Part shown: piece after piece, positions 7,388 to 16,532 of the stretch
Position numbering within the stretch: the stretch's first letter is position 1
Layout of the letters: every line of letters begins with the position of its first letter
Origin: Methylobacterium sp. WL119
GTDB lineage: Bacteria; Pseudomonadota; Alphaproteobacteria; Rhizobiales; Beijerinckiaceae
DNA length: 41,747 bases
NCBI RefSeq assembly: GCF_008039875.1
Contig: NZ_VRUU01000044.1
Location: 1-41,747 of the forward strand
Direction of reading: 5' to 3'
The notes under the pieces: generated by a model
What the model was told of the DNA's origin: nothing
Databases searched by the model: none
The model's input: only the letters and a program-made list of their open reading frames with translations
Translations under genes and position numbers: made by a program

Positions 7388-9756
7388 CGGCGCGCCCGAT
7401 CCTCGGTGAGGGCGTCGGCGCCCGCCTGCCGCGCAAGGAGGACGACCGCCTGATGCGCGGGCGTGGCCAGTATGTCGGCGACATCCGCATGCCGAAGATG
7501 CAGGACGTGGCCTTCGTACGAAGCCCCCTGGCGCATGCCCGCATCCGGGCGATCCACGTGCCGGAGGGCTATCGCGACCGGGTGTTCACCGCGGCCGATC
7601 TCGACGGCGTGCAGCCGATCCGCGCGGTCTCGGGGCTGCCGGGCTTCAAGGTCTCGGAGCAGCCGGTGCTGGCCACGGGCAAGGTGCGGCAAGTCGGCGA
7701 GCTGCTGGCGTTCTGCGTCGCGCCGACGCGGGCCGAGGCCGAGGACATCGCCGCCTCGGTCGTCCTCGACCTGGAGGAGCTTCCGGCCGTCCATGACATG
7801 CTCGCCGCCCGCGAACCGGCTTCGGCGCTCGTCCACGAGCACTGGGGCGACAACGTCTTCCTGGAGACGCAGGTCGACGTGAACTTCGCCGCTGCGCTCG
7901 ATGCGCCGATCCAAGTCTCGCGCACGATCTCCACCGCCCGCCAGTGCATGGCTCCGCTCGAGGGGCGCGGCGCCGTGGTGCATCTCGATCATCGCATGGA
8001 CCAGCTCGTCGTCCACTCCGCCAGCCAGATGCCGCACATCGTGCGCAACGGCCTCAGCGAGTGCCTCGGGATCGAGCAGGGCCGCATCCGCATCGTCGCG
8101 CCCGATGTCGGCGGCGGCTTCGGCTACAAGGGCATTCTACTCGCGGAGGAGATCTGCCTCGCATGGCTCGCCTTGCGCTGCGGCCATCCTGTGCGCTGGC
8201 TGGAGGACCGGCGCGAGCACCTCACCGCCAACGCCAATTGCCGCGAGCACCATTACCGCATCACCGCCTATGCCGACCGCGACGGAACGCTTCGCGGCAT
8301 CGACTGCGAGGCCACCGTCGATTCCGGCGCGTACTCCGCCTATCCGTTCTCGGCCTGCCTGGAGGCGGCGCAGGTCGCGAGCATCCTGCCCGGCCCCTAC
8401 GACTTCCCGAGCTACCGCTGCCGCACGTGGTCGGTGGCGACGAACAAGTGCCCGATCCTGCCCTATCGCGGGGTGGCGCGCACCGGCGTCTGCTTCGCGC
8501 TGGAACTCGTGCTTGACGCGGTGGCCCGCGAAGCCGGCATCGAGCCGTGGGTGGTGCGCGCGAAGAACCTCGTGCGGCCCGAGCAGATGCCTTTCGACAA
8601 CATCACGAACAAGCACTTCGACAGCGGCGACTATCCGCAGGCGCTCGCCCGCGCGCTCGACGCCGTCGATCTGCCGGCCCTGCGCGCCCGGCAGGCCGCG
8701 GGCGAGGCGGACGGGCGCCGGGTCGGCCTCGGCCTGTCGATCTACTGCGAGCAGGCGGCGCACGGCACCTCGGTCTATTCGGGCTGGGGCATTCCGATGG
8801 TGCCGGGCCACGAGCAAGCCGGCGCCCGACTGACCCCGGACGGGGGCCTCGAACTGCGCATCGGCGCCCATTCCCACGGCCAGGGCCTCGAGACGACGCT
8901 AGCCCAGGTCGCCCACGAGATCCTGGGCGTGCCCGTCGCGAGAACCCGTCTCGTCCACGGCGACACCGCGATGACGCCCTATTCCACCGGCTCCTGGGGT
9001 TCGCGGGTGATGGTGATGGCTGGCGGCGCGGTGGCCACCGCCTGCCGTGAACTGGCCGACCGGGCGCTCGCCATCGGCGCGCACCTGCTCCAGGCCGAGC
9101 CTGTGAATTGTCGGTTCGCGGCCGGACGGGTGATCGGCCCGACGGGCGACGTGTCGCTCGAAGAGATCGCCCGCACCTGGTACCGGCGGCCGCAGGATCT
9201 CGCGCCCGACGTGAACCCGGGCGGCCTCGAGGTTACCGCCGGCTACAAGCCGCAGCGCGATTCCGGCACCTTCTCCTACGCCGCGCACGCGGTGGTGGTC
9301 GCCGTCGATCCAGACCTCGGCGCGGTCGAGATCTTGGACTATGTCATCGTCGAGGATGGCGGCGTGCTGGTGAACCCGCTGGTGGTCGACGGCCAGATCT
9401 GCGGCGGGCTCGCGCAAGGCATCGGCACGGCGCTCTACGAGGAGATGGCCTTCGACGACCGCGGTCAGCCCCTCGCCACGACCTTCGCGGACTATCTCCT
9501 GCCCGGCGCCGCCGAGGTGCCCGATCCCCGGATCGACCACATGGAGACGCCCTCCCCCTACACGCAGTTCGGCGTGAAAGGCATCGGCGAGGGCGGCGCC
9601 ATCGCGCCGCCTGCGGCCCTCGCCAACGCGATCAACGATGCGCTCGGGCCGCTGGGCGTCGAGATGCTGCGGTCGCCGATGAGCCAGCGCCGCATCGTCG
9701 AAGCCGTGCTCGCCGCCCGCCATCGGACGGCCGTCGGCGCAAGGGCCGCCGCATGA
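7384..9756 (+). CDS. molybdenum hydroxylase large subunit (CoxL/xanthine dehydrogenase family, Moco-binding)
   Basis: 790 residues starting with GTG at 7384, inside the GTGA overlap with the preceding stop. A much longer upstream open frame is only a shadow of neighbouring genes. Family marks: the start GEGVGARLPRKEDDRLMRGRG, the cofactor loop VGGGFGYKG (about 242-250), the PYRGVARTG segment, and the C-terminal GVKGIGEGGAIAPPAALANA with the catalytic Glu at about residue 736. The CO-dehydrogenase-specific AYxCSFR loop is not seen, so this is a general aldehyde/N-heterocycle hydroxylase rather than CODH form I. It forms a heterotrimer with the next two products and hydroxylates a carbon next to nitrogen or an aldehyde carbon with water as oxygen source. 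Confidence 0.93.
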   Translation: MTARPILGEGVGARLPRKEDDRLMRGRGQYVGDIRMPKMQDVAFVRSPLAHARIRAIHVPEGYRDRVFTAADLDGVQPIRAVSGLPGFKVSEQPVLATGKVRQVGELLAFCVAPTRAEAEDIAASVVLDLEELPAVHDMLAAREPASALVHEHWGDNVFLETQVDVNFAAALDAPIQVSRTISTARQCMAPLEGRGAVVHLDHRMDQLVVHSASQMPHIVRNGLSECLGIEQGRIRIVAPDVGGGFGYKGILLAEEICLAWLALRCGHPVRWLEDRREHLTANANCREHHYRITAYADRDGTLRGIDCEATVDSGAYSAYPFSACLEAAQVASILPGPYDFPSYRCRTWSVATNKCPILPYRGVARTGVCFALELVLDAVAREAGIEPWVVRAKNLVRPEQMPFDNITNKHFDSGDYPQALARALDAVDLPALRARQAAGEADGRRVGLGLSIYCEQAAHGTSVYSGWGIPMVPGHEQAGARLTPDGGLELRIGAHSHGQGLETTLAQVAHEILGVPVARTRLVHGDTAMTPYSTGSWGSRVMVMAGGAVATACRELADRALAIGAHLLQAEPVNCRFAAGRVIGPTGDVSLEEIARTWYRRPQDLAPDVNPGGLEVTAGYKPQRDSGTFSYAAHAVVVAVDPDLGAVEILDYVIVEDGGVLVNPLVVDGQICGGLAQGIGTALYEEMAFDDRGQPLATTFADYLLPGAAEVPDPRIDHMETPSPYTQFGVKGIGEGGAIAPPAALANAINDALGPLGVEMLRSPMSQRRIVEAVLAARHRTAVGARAAA

Positions 9757-10619
9757 AGGCCGCCCGCTTCGCCTACGAACGTCCCGCAGACCTCGCTGCG
9801 CTCCTCGAGCGGCTCGCCGAGGCCGACGGCTCGGTCAAGCTGATCGCCGGCGGCCAGTCTCTCGGGCCGATGCTGAACCTGCGGCTCGTCGAGCCCGACC
9901 GGGTCTTCGACGTGACCGGTGTTCCCGAGTTGCGGCGGGCGAACCTCGACGGCACGACCCTGGTGCTTGGCGCGTGCGTCACGCACGCCGACATCGAGGA
10001 CGGACGGGTGCCGGACGTGACCGGCGGCGCCATGGCGCGCGTCGCCTCTGCCATCGCCTATCGTCCCGTGCGCAACCGCGGCACCGTCGGCGGCAGCCTC
10101 GTCCACGCCGACCCCGCCGCCGACTGGGTCACGGCGCTGATCGCGCTTCGGGCCGAGGTCGAGCTGGTCTCGCGGTCCGGGCGCAGGCGCCTCGCCCTCG
10201 ACGCCTTCGTCCGCGGCGCCCTCGACGTGGCTCTGGAGCCCGGCGAGATGCTGGTCGCCGTGCGGATCCCCGCGATCCCGCAAGGCTCCGCCTGGGGCTA
10301 CGTCAAGCACTGTTCGAAGATCGGCGAGTTCGCCCACGCCATCGGCGCCGTCCTGATCGACCGACAAGCCGGACATGGACGGGTGGTGATCGGCGCGATC
10401 GAGCGGGCGCCGCTCCTGCTGGCCGACGCCCGCCCGCTCTTCGGCGGCCGCATCGGCGCGGATTTCTCGGACCGCTTCGATGCGAGGGCGGCCGACGACG
10501 CCCTGCGAGAGGCGGGTATGTCCGAGGCGATCGACCGCCACGTCCACGTCACCGTGCTCGCCCGCGCCGTGGCGCAGGCGGCACGTCCCGCACCCCTACG
10601 CCTGACGGAGGCCGCATGA
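9753..10619 (+). CDS. molybdenum hydroxylase medium subunit (FAD-binding, CoxM-like)
   Basis: 288 residues, ATG overlapping the previous stop (ATGA). FAD-binding motifs of the family are intact: IAGGQSLGPMLNLRL (about 31-45) and RNRGTVGGSLVHADPAAD (about 107-125), followed by the CO-dehydrogenase flavoprotein C-terminal domain. It passes electrons from the 2Fe-2S clusters of the next subunit to an acceptor such as a quinone, ferredoxin or NAD. The order large-medium-small and the tight overlaps imply co-translation with its partners. Confidence 0.93.
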   Translation: MKAARFAYERPADLAALLERLAEADGSVKLIAGGQSLGPMLNLRLVEPDRVFDVTGVPELRRANLDGTTLVLGACVTHADIEDGRVPDVTGGAMARVASAIAYRPVRNRGTVGGSLVHADPAADWVTALIALRAEVELVSRSGRRRLALDAFVRGALDVALEPGEMLVAVRIPAIPQGSAWGYVKHCSKIGEFAHAIGAVLIDRQAGHGRVVIGAIERAPLLLADARPLFGGRIGADFSDRFDARAADDALREAGMSEAIDRHVHVTVLARAVAQAARPAPLRLTEAA

Positions 10620-11839
10620 GCACGGCGGCACTTGCCCGCGACGACCGGATGCCGCTGGCGCTCACGGTGAACGGCCGTGCCGTTCGCACCGAGGCCGAGC
10701 CGCGCACGCACCTGGCCGATCTACTGCGCGACACCCTCGACCTCACCGGTACCCATCTCGGCTGCGAGCACGGCGTTTGCGGCGCCTGCACGGTGCTGCT
10801 CGACGGCGAGCCGGCCCGCGCTTGCCTGACCCTCGGCGGCGCCTGCGAAGGCAGCGTCGTCACCACCATCGAGGGCCTCGACGACGATCCGATCGCCGCC
10901 GAACTGCGCGCCGCGTTCAACCGCGAACACGCGCTTCAGTGCGGCTACTGCACCCCCGGGATGCTGGTCGCCGCCCGCGACCTCGTCATCCGCCTGCCCG
11001 AGCCCGACGAGCGGCGCATCCGCGCCGGGCTTTCGGGCAACCTCTGCCGCTGCACCGGCTACGCCGGCATCGTCCGGGCCGTGCGCGCGGTGATCGCTGA
11101 GCGCCGGGCGAGGGGCATTCCCGCCGCGGCGCATGGCGGGGCGGATGCCGTGCGCGCGCTCGGGCCTGTCGGCGCCAGGACCGGGACGACCGCCGCCGCA
11201 GGGTCGACGACCGCCGCCGCCCGCCCATCGGTCGCGGCACCCGCCGCGATCCTCGATGTCGCGGACGACTTCGAGCCCGCGCATGGCTTCGCGCAGACCT
11301 TCGCAGCCGCCCATGCCCCCGAGGCTGTGTTCGCCCTGTTCGGGGATGTGGAGGCCGTCGCCGCCTGCTTGCCGGGCGCCATACTGTTGGGCACGCCGCG
11401 GCCGGATGCGGTGGAGGGCGCGCTTCAAGTACGGATCGGGCCGATCACAGCGCGCTTCGCGGGTCGGGCGCGGATCTGGCGCGACGTGCCCGCCCGCACC
11501 GGCCGGATCCTGGGGGCGGGCAGCGACGCGGGCGGACGCTCCGCCACCGAGGGCGAGATCCGGTATCGGGTGGAACCCGGCGAGGCCCCCGGCACGGCGC
11601 GGGTGGTGCTCGCTGTCGGCTACACCCTGAAGGGGCCGCTGGCGCAGTTTGGCCGCCCCGGGCTCGTGCGCGACCTTGCGGGGCGGCTCACGGCCGACTT
11701 CGCGAATAACCTTGAGGCCCGGCTGTCCGGCGCGGCGCCCGCACCGCCGGCCGACCTCCATCCGATCCGCCTGATCCTCGGCCTGCTGCTCGATCCGCTG
11801 CGCCGTCGGTTCGCCGCGTGGCGCCGGCCGCGGCCCTGA
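10616..11839 (+). CDS. molybdenum hydroxylase small subunit (2Fe-2S) fused to a CoxG/SRPBCC domain
   Basis: 407 residues, ATG overlapping the previous stop. Residues about 15-165 are a CoxS-type iron-sulfur protein with both clusters: C50-x4-C55-x2-C58-x11-C70 (plant-type ferredoxin) and C109-x2-C112...C144-x-C146 (CGYCTPG, CRCTG). After an Ala/Thr/Gly-rich linker, residues about 210-375 form a carbon monoxide dehydrogenase subunit G (CoxG, SRPBCC fold) domain, with FGDVEAVAACLPGAILLG and YTLKGPLAQFGRPGLVRDLA. A hydrophobic, Arg-rich tail (PIRLILGLLL) follows. CoxG of CO dehydrogenase recruits the enzyme to the membrane; the fusion would tie membrane anchoring to the electron-transfer subunit. 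Confidence 0.93.
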   Translation: MSTAALARDDRMPLALTVNGRAVRTEAEPRTHLADLLRDTLDLTGTHLGCEHGVCGACTVLLDGEPARACLTLGGACEGSVVTTIEGLDDDPIAAELRAAFNREHALQCGYCTPGMLVAARDLVIRLPEPDERRIRAGLSGNLCRCTGYAGIVRAVRAVIAERRARGIPAAAHGGADAVRALGPVGARTGTTAAAGSTTAAARPSVAAPAAILDVADDFEPAHGFAQTFAAAHAPEAVFALFGDVEAVAACLPGAILLGTPRPDAVEGALQVRIGPITARFAGRARIWRDVPARTGRILGAGSDAGGRSATEGEIRYRVEPGEAPGTARVVLAVGYTLKGPLAQFGRPGLVRDLAGRLTADFANNLEARLSGAAPAPPADLHPIRLILGLLLDPLRRRFAAWRRPRP

Positions 11840-11876
11840 CCTTCGCCAATCGCCCCATGACGTCCCGGAGATCGAC

Positions 11877-13040
11877 ATGACCCGCAAGACCCTCGCGCCC
11901 GCCCTGACACACGCCCTGGCCCTGTCGCTGGTCCTCGCATCGAGCACGGCCTACGCGCAGGCGATCCGCATCGGTGTCAACGAGCCGCTCACCGGAGCGT
12001 TCGCGGCGTCCGGCACCTACGTGGTCAACGGCGCGAAGATCGCAGCAGATGAGATCAACGCCAAGGGCGGCGTGCTCGGGCGCAAGATCGAACTCGTGAT
12101 CGAGGACAACAAGAGCAACCCCACCGAGGCCGCGGCAGTGGCCGAGAAGCTGATCACCAGCGACAAGACCCCGGTGCTGATGGGCGCTTGGGGCTCCAGC
12201 CTGACGCTGGCCGTGATGCCCAAGCTCGCCGACTACGAGACGGCGATGCTGGTGGAGACCTCTTCGTCCGGCAAGATCACCACGTCCGGCAACCCGTACG
12301 TCTTTCGCATCTCGCCGCCCTCGTCCCTGGAGGCCGAGACGTTCGCGCCGATGGTCGCCAAGCTCGGGCTGAAGAAGGTCGACTTCCTCATCCTGAACAA
12401 CGATTTCGGCCGTGGGGCCGCAGCCGATTTCGGCACGATGCTCAAGGGCAAGGGCGTCGCCGTCGGACTCGTCGAGACCATGGACCAGGGGGCGCAGGAC
12501 ATGAGTGCCCAGCTGTCCAAGCTGAAGGCCTCCGACAGCGATACCATCATGATCACCAGCGCCGTCGACCAGTTGGTGCTGATCTTCAAGCAGATGGCTG
12601 CGCTCGGCCTCAAGAAGCGGGTCATCACCACCGGCGGATCGCAGAACCCGGACCAGATCATCGCACAGGCCGGCAGCGCCGCCGAAGGCACGATGCACCT
12701 GACGACCTTCCTGCCCTGGTTCCCCGAGAAGACCCCGAACCCGCAGGCCACCGCCTACTTCATCGGCGAATGGAACAATCGCGGCTTCCAGTTCGCCGGC
12801 GTCACCGAGAGTTTTCGCGGGTACGACGGCATCCGGGCGATCGCGCAGGCGATCGAGAAGGCGGGGTCCGCCGAGCCCGCCGCGATCACCAAGGCGTTCT
12901 GGTCGGTCGACTTCACCGGGCTCAACGGCCCGATCCGCTTCATCAAGGCCGGCCCCGCCGGCAAGGAGAGCGGGCAGAGCAAGCCCGACGTCTACCTGAT
13001 CGAGATCCGGGACGGGAAGGTCGCGGTTCCGACCCTCTGA
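11877..13040 (+). CDS. ABC transporter substrate-binding protein, branched-chain amino acid type (LivK-like)
   Basis: 387 residues. An Sec signal peptide covers residues 1 to about 27 (basic MTRKTLAP, hydrophobic ALALSLVLASS, cleavage after TAYA). The mature protein starts IRIGVNEPLTGAFAASGTYV, followed by GAKIAADEINAKGGVLGRKIELV and IEDNKSNPTEA, the standard type I periplasmic binding-protein opening, and later GFQFAGVTESFRGYDG. It delivers the substrate of the operon to the following permease; given the neighbours this is probably an aromatic or heterocyclic acid or amide rather than leucine. It begins 37 nt after the CoxS/CoxG fusion gene. Confidence 0.92.
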   Translation: MTRKTLAPALTHALALSLVLASSTAYAQAIRIGVNEPLTGAFAASGTYVVNGAKIAADEINAKGGVLGRKIELVIEDNKSNPTEAAAVAEKLITSDKTPVLMGAWGSSLTLAVMPKLADYETAMLVETSSSGKITTSGNPYVFRISPPSSLEAETFAPMVAKLGLKKVDFLILNNDFGRGAAADFGTMLKGKGVAVGLVETMDQGAQDMSAQLSKLKASDSDTIMITSAVDQLVLIFKQMAALGLKKRVITTGGSQNPDQIIAQAGSAAEGTMHLTTFLPWFPEKTPNPQATAYFIGEWNNRGFQFAGVTESFRGYDGIRAIAQAIEKAGSAEPAAITKAFWSVDFTGLNGPIRFIKAGPAGKESGQSKPDVYLIEIRDGKVAVPTL

Positions 13041-13113
13041 CGCCGCCAGCCCGATCGATCCCGGCCGGCACCGAGCCCGGCCGGGACCGCCCGCGACGGA
13101 CAGGGATTGCCCG

Positions 13114-13986
13114 ATGGCAGAATTCTACCAGCACCTCCTCAACACCCTGGTCCTCGGGGGCACCTATGCGCTCCTCGGGATCGGGCTGACGCTGATCTTC
13201 GGGATCATGAACGTCGTGAACTTCACCCACGGGGCGCTCTACACGGTGGGGGCCTACCTCACCTACCTCGCGGTGGCCGCGCTCGGACTGAACTTCTTCC
13301 TGGCGCTGCCGGCGGCGATCCTCGGGGGCCTCGTCCTCGGGGCCGCGATCGAGCTCGTGCTGCTGCGGCCGTTGCGCGGCTCCGACATCGACACGACGAT
13401 GCTAGTGATGATCGGGGCCGGCATCGTGCTGCAATCGGGAACGCTCTGGCTGTTCGGCGGCGTCGCCAAGGCGATCCCGACGCCGTTTCCAGAGGCACCG
13501 CTTCAGATCGGGCCGGTTTCCGTCTCGTGGCTCCGCCTGTTCGTCCTCGGCGCGGCGCTGACGCTGATCGTGCTCACCTACGTCCTGATCAACCGCACCC
13601 GGCTCGGCCTCGCCATGCGAGCGGCCTTCCAGGACCACGACACCGCCGCCCTGATGGGGGTCAACGTGCGGCTGATCTACACCGCAACCTTCGCCATAGG
13701 GTCGAGCCTCGCCGCCGCCGCGGGCGCGCTCCTCGGCCCCGTCTACGTGGTGTTTCCGCAGATGGGCGGGATGGCCGAGCTGAAGGCCTTCGCCATCGTC
13801 ATCCTCGGCGGCCTCGGCAACATCACCGGCGCCGCGATCGGCGGCTTCATCCTGGCGCTCGCCGAGGAACTCGGCGCCGGCTACATCTCCTCGGGCTATC
13901 GCGACGCGATGGGCTTCCTGATCATCATCGCGGTGCTGGTGTTCAAGCCGACCGGGCTGTTCGCCAAGGCGGAGCGCATCGGATGA
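13114..13986 (+). CDS. branched-chain-type ABC transporter permease (LivH-like)
   Basis: 290 residues, hydrophobic throughout, with about eight membrane helices. Family signatures are NTLVLGGTYALLGIGLTLIF and GIMNVVNFTHGALYTVGAY at the N-terminus, the AMRAAFQDHDTAALMGVNV cytoplasmic coupling segment, and FAIVILGGLGNITGAAIGG near the C-terminus. It forms the inner-membrane channel with the LivM-like product, whose start overlaps its stop by 4 nt. Confidence 0.95.
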   Translation: MAEFYQHLLNTLVLGGTYALLGIGLTLIFGIMNVVNFTHGALYTVGAYLTYLAVAALGLNFFLALPAAILGGLVLGAAIELVLLRPLRGSDIDTTMLVMIGAGIVLQSGTLWLFGGVAKAIPTPFPEAPLQIGPVSVSWLRLFVLGAALTLIVLTYVLINRTRLGLAMRAAFQDHDTAALMGVNVRLIYTATFAIGSSLAAAAGALLGPVYVVFPQMGGMAELKAFAIVILGGLGNITGAAIGGFILALAEELGAGYISSGYRDAMGFLIIIAVLVFKPTGLFAKAERIG

Positions 13987-15011
13987 CCCGGCTCGCCCCC
14001 CTCGCCGTTCTTGCGGGCCTCGGCCTGCTGCCGCTGGCGCTCGGCACCAACCCGTATCTCCTCAACGCGATGATCACGACCGGCATCCTGATCATCGCGG
14101 CCATGAGCCTGAACCTGCTGCTCGGCTTCACCGGGCAGCTCAGCCTCGGGCACATCGCGTTCTTCGGCATCGGCGCCTACGTCAGTGCCCTGACGAGCCT
14201 CGGGTTCGACGTCGACCTCGGCTTCGGCCTGCGCGTCGTGCACGCGCCCTGGCCGGCGGCGATCGGCTTTCCCCTGGCGATCCTGGCGGCGGGCGCGTGC
14301 GGCTGGCTCGTGGGGCGGCTGTCGTTCCGGGTGCGCGGCGCCTACTTCGTCATCGTCACGATCTCGTTCGCCGAAGTCGTGCGGCTCGTAGCGCTGAACT
14401 GGGTCGAGCTGACCCAGGGGCCGCTTGCGCTCACCGGCATCCCGGCCTTCACCCTCGGCCTCCCGGGGCTCGGCACCTGGACCCTGAAGACCAAGCTGCA
14501 GAACTACTATCTTGTCCTCTCGGTCGGTACGCTCTGCTACCTGATCGTCGCCCGCCTCGTCGGCTCGCGCTTCGGCCGGGCGATGCGCGGGCTCAAGGAG
14601 AACGAGTCGCTCGCGCTCTCGGTCGGCATCGACGCGACCCGCACGCTCACCATCGCCGCGGTGATCTCGGCGGGAATGGCGGGCGCCGCCGGCAGCCTCT
14701 ACGCGCATTATCTGCGCATCATCGACCCGGACGTGTTCCAGTTCTCCACCACCGTCACGATGGTGATCATGGTGGTCGGCGGCGGCAAGGGCACCCTGCT
14801 CGGGCCGATCATTGGTGGGGTGATCTTCGGGATGCTGCCGGTGGCGCTCCGCCCCGTGATGGCGCCCGAAGCGCAGTGGATGGTCTACGGCCTCGTCCTC
14901 ATCGCGATCCTGTTCGTGGTACCGAAGGGCATCGTGCCGGGACTGGCCGGTCTCGTCCGCCGGCGCGCCGGGCCGGCCCCCGCCCCGCTCGCCGCCGAGG
15001 TGCACCCATGA
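13983..15011 (+). CDS. branched-chain-type ABC transporter permease (LivM-like)
   Basis: 342 residues from ATG 13983 (ATGA overlap with LivH). Signatures: MSLNLLLGFTGQLSLGHIAF, YFVIVTISFAEVVRLVA, the EAA-like loop GRAMRGLKENESLALSVGID, and VVGGGKGTLLGPIIGGVIFG. Roughly nine to ten membrane helices. The last 20 residues are an Arg/Pro-rich cytoplasmic tail. It partners the LivH-like permease; both are energised by the two ATPases encoded next. Confidence 0.95.
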   Translation: MTRLAPLAVLAGLGLLPLALGTNPYLLNAMITTGILIIAAMSLNLLLGFTGQLSLGHIAFFGIGAYVSALTSLGFDVDLGFGLRVVHAPWPAAIGFPLAILAAGACGWLVGRLSFRVRGAYFVIVTISFAEVVRLVALNWVELTQGPLALTGIPAFTLGLPGLGTWTLKTKLQNYYLVLSVGTLCYLIVARLVGSRFGRAMRGLKENESLALSVGIDATRTLTIAAVISAGMAGAAGSLYAHYLRIIDPDVFQFSTTVTMVIMVVGGGKGTLLGPIIGGVIFGMLPVALRPVMAPEAQWMVYGLVLIAILFVVPKGIVPGLAGLVRRRAGPAPAPLAAEVHP

Positions 15012-15835
15012 GCGCGCCGCTCCTGGCGATCGACCATGTCGGGGTGCGCTTCGGCGGCCTCGTGGCCATCGCCGACCTGCACTTCGACGTCCATCGGGGC
15101 GAGATCGTCAGCCTGATCGGCCCGAACGGGGCCGGGAAGACCACTGCCTTCAACGTGATGACCGGCTTCCTGAAGCCGAGCCGCGGGCAGGTGCGCTTCC
15201 GCGGCACCCCGCTCGGCGGCCTCCAGCCCCACGAGATCGTCCGGCTCGGGCTTGCGCGCACGTTCCAGCGCACCAGCGTGTTTCCCGACGACACCGTGTT
15301 CGACAACGTGATGATCGGCCTGCACCGACGTGGGGCGTCCGGGGACCATCCGAGGCTGCTCGACACCCTGCTCGGGCGAGACGGCGCCGCGGAGCGGGCC
15401 TCGCGGGGGCGGGCACTCGAACTGCTCGATCGGGTCGGCCTCGCCGCGCGCGCCGGCGAGAAGGCGGGCGCGCTCGCCTATGGCGAGCAGCGCCTCGTCG
15501 GCGTAGCGTTGGCGCTAGCCAGCAACCCGACGATGCTGCTCCTCGACGAGCCGGTCTCGGGCATGAACGCCTCCGAGACCCAGGTCTTCGTCCGCCTGAT
15601 CCGCGGCATCCGCGACGACGGCATCACGATCCTGCTGGTGGAACACGACATGCCGATGGTCATGGCGGTTTCCGACCGCATCGCCGTGCTGAACCACGGA
15701 CGCCTGATCGCGCAAGGGCCGCCGGCGGCGATCCGCACCGATCCGGCGGTGATCGAAGCCTATCTCGGCCAGGGCAGTGCGGCCCGCGAGGCCGCCCACC
15801 GAGCCGCCGCGGTACGGGAGACGAGCGATGCTTGA
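15008..15835 (+). CDS. branched-chain-type ABC transporter ATPase (LivG-like)
   Basis: 275 residues from ATG 15008 (ATGA overlap). Walker A is GPNGAGKTT, the Q-loop region is ARTFQRTSVFPDDTV, the signature is the LivG-type AYGEQRLVGVALALA in place of LSGGQ, Walker B is MLLLDEPVSGMN and the switch His is in LLVEHDM. A C-terminal Ala/Arg-rich extension runs into the start of the next gene. It powers import together with the LivF-like subunit. Confidence 0.95.
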   Translation: MSAPLLAIDHVGVRFGGLVAIADLHFDVHRGEIVSLIGPNGAGKTTAFNVMTGFLKPSRGQVRFRGTPLGGLQPHEIVRLGLARTFQRTSVFPDDTVFDNVMIGLHRRGASGDHPRLLDTLLGRDGAAERASRGRALELLDRVGLAARAGEKAGALAYGEQRLVGVALALASNPTMLLLDEPVSGMNASETQVFVRLIRGIRDDGITILLVEHDMPMVMAVSDRIAVLNHGRLIAQGPPAAIRTDPAVIEAYLGQGSAAREAAHRAAAVRETSDA

Positions 15836-16532
15836 GATCCGCGACCTCGTCTGCGGCTACGGACACGTGACTGCGCTGAAAGGTCTCACGATCGAGGTCC
15901 GGGCTGGGCAGCTCGTGGCACTGGTCGGCGCCAACGGGGCCGGCAAGTCGACGACGTTGCGCGCCATCTCGGGCCTCGTCCCCGCCCGCTCGGGTTCGAT
16001 CCGCCTGGAGGGCCGCGACATCACCGGAGCCGACCCGCGCCGTGTGCTCGGCCATGGGATCGCGCATTGCCCCGAGGGGCGCCGGGTCTTCCCGCAGATG
16101 AGCGTCGCCGAGAACCTCGCGATGGGTGCCTATCTCCGGCGAGACAAGGCCGGCATCGCCGCCGACCTCGCCCGGATCTACGGCGAGTTCCCGCGTCTCG
16201 CCGAGCGCCGGGCGCAGGCGGCCGGAACCCTTTCGGGGGGCGAGCAGCAGATGCTGGCGATCGGCCGGGCGCTGATGGCGCGGCCCAAGCTCGTCCTGTT
16301 CGACGAACCGTCCCTGGGGCTCGCCCCGAACATCGTCGAGCGGATGTTCTCGGTGATCCGCGCGATCTGCGATGCCGGGACGACGGTCCTGCTCGTCGAG
16401 CAGAACGCCTTCGCGGCCTTGGAACTCTGCGACTACGCCTACTTGTTGGAGACCGGCCGCATCGTGCTCGCGGGCAAGGGCGCCGACCTGATCGCCGATC
16501 CGCACGTTCGCGACGCCTACCTCGGTGGCTGA
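15828..16532 (+). CDS. branched-chain-type ABC transporter ATPase (LivF-like)
   Basis: 234 residues from ATG 15828, which overlaps the LivG stop by 8 nt; the 17 extra upstream codons in this frame read through the LivG end and lack family similarity. It starts MLEIRDLVCGYGHVTALKG. Walker A is GANGAGKST, the signature LSGGEQQMLAIGRALM, Walker B LVLFDEPSLGLAPN and the switch LLVEQNAFAALEL, all typical of LivF. It is the second ATPase of the transporter and its stop overlaps the Rieske gene. Confidence 0.95.
   Translation: MLEIRDLVCGYGHVTALKGLTIEVRAGQLVALVGANGAGKSTTLRAISGLVPARSGSIRLEGRDITGADPRRVLGHGIAHCPEGRRVFPQMSVAENLAMGAYLRRDKAGIAADLARIYGEFPRLAERRAQAAGTLSGGEQQMLAIGRALMARPKLVLFDEPSLGLAPNIVERMFSVIRAICDAGTTVLLVEQNAFAALELCDYAYLLETGRIVLAGKGADLIADPHVRDAYLGG

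Noticed and set aside
5623..9756. Very long plus-strand open frame of 1377 codons
   Set aside because: Only the part from GTG 7384 has molybdenum-hydroxylase similarity; the upstream part overlaps the MarR and amidohydrolase genes in other frames and is a GC-driven shadow.
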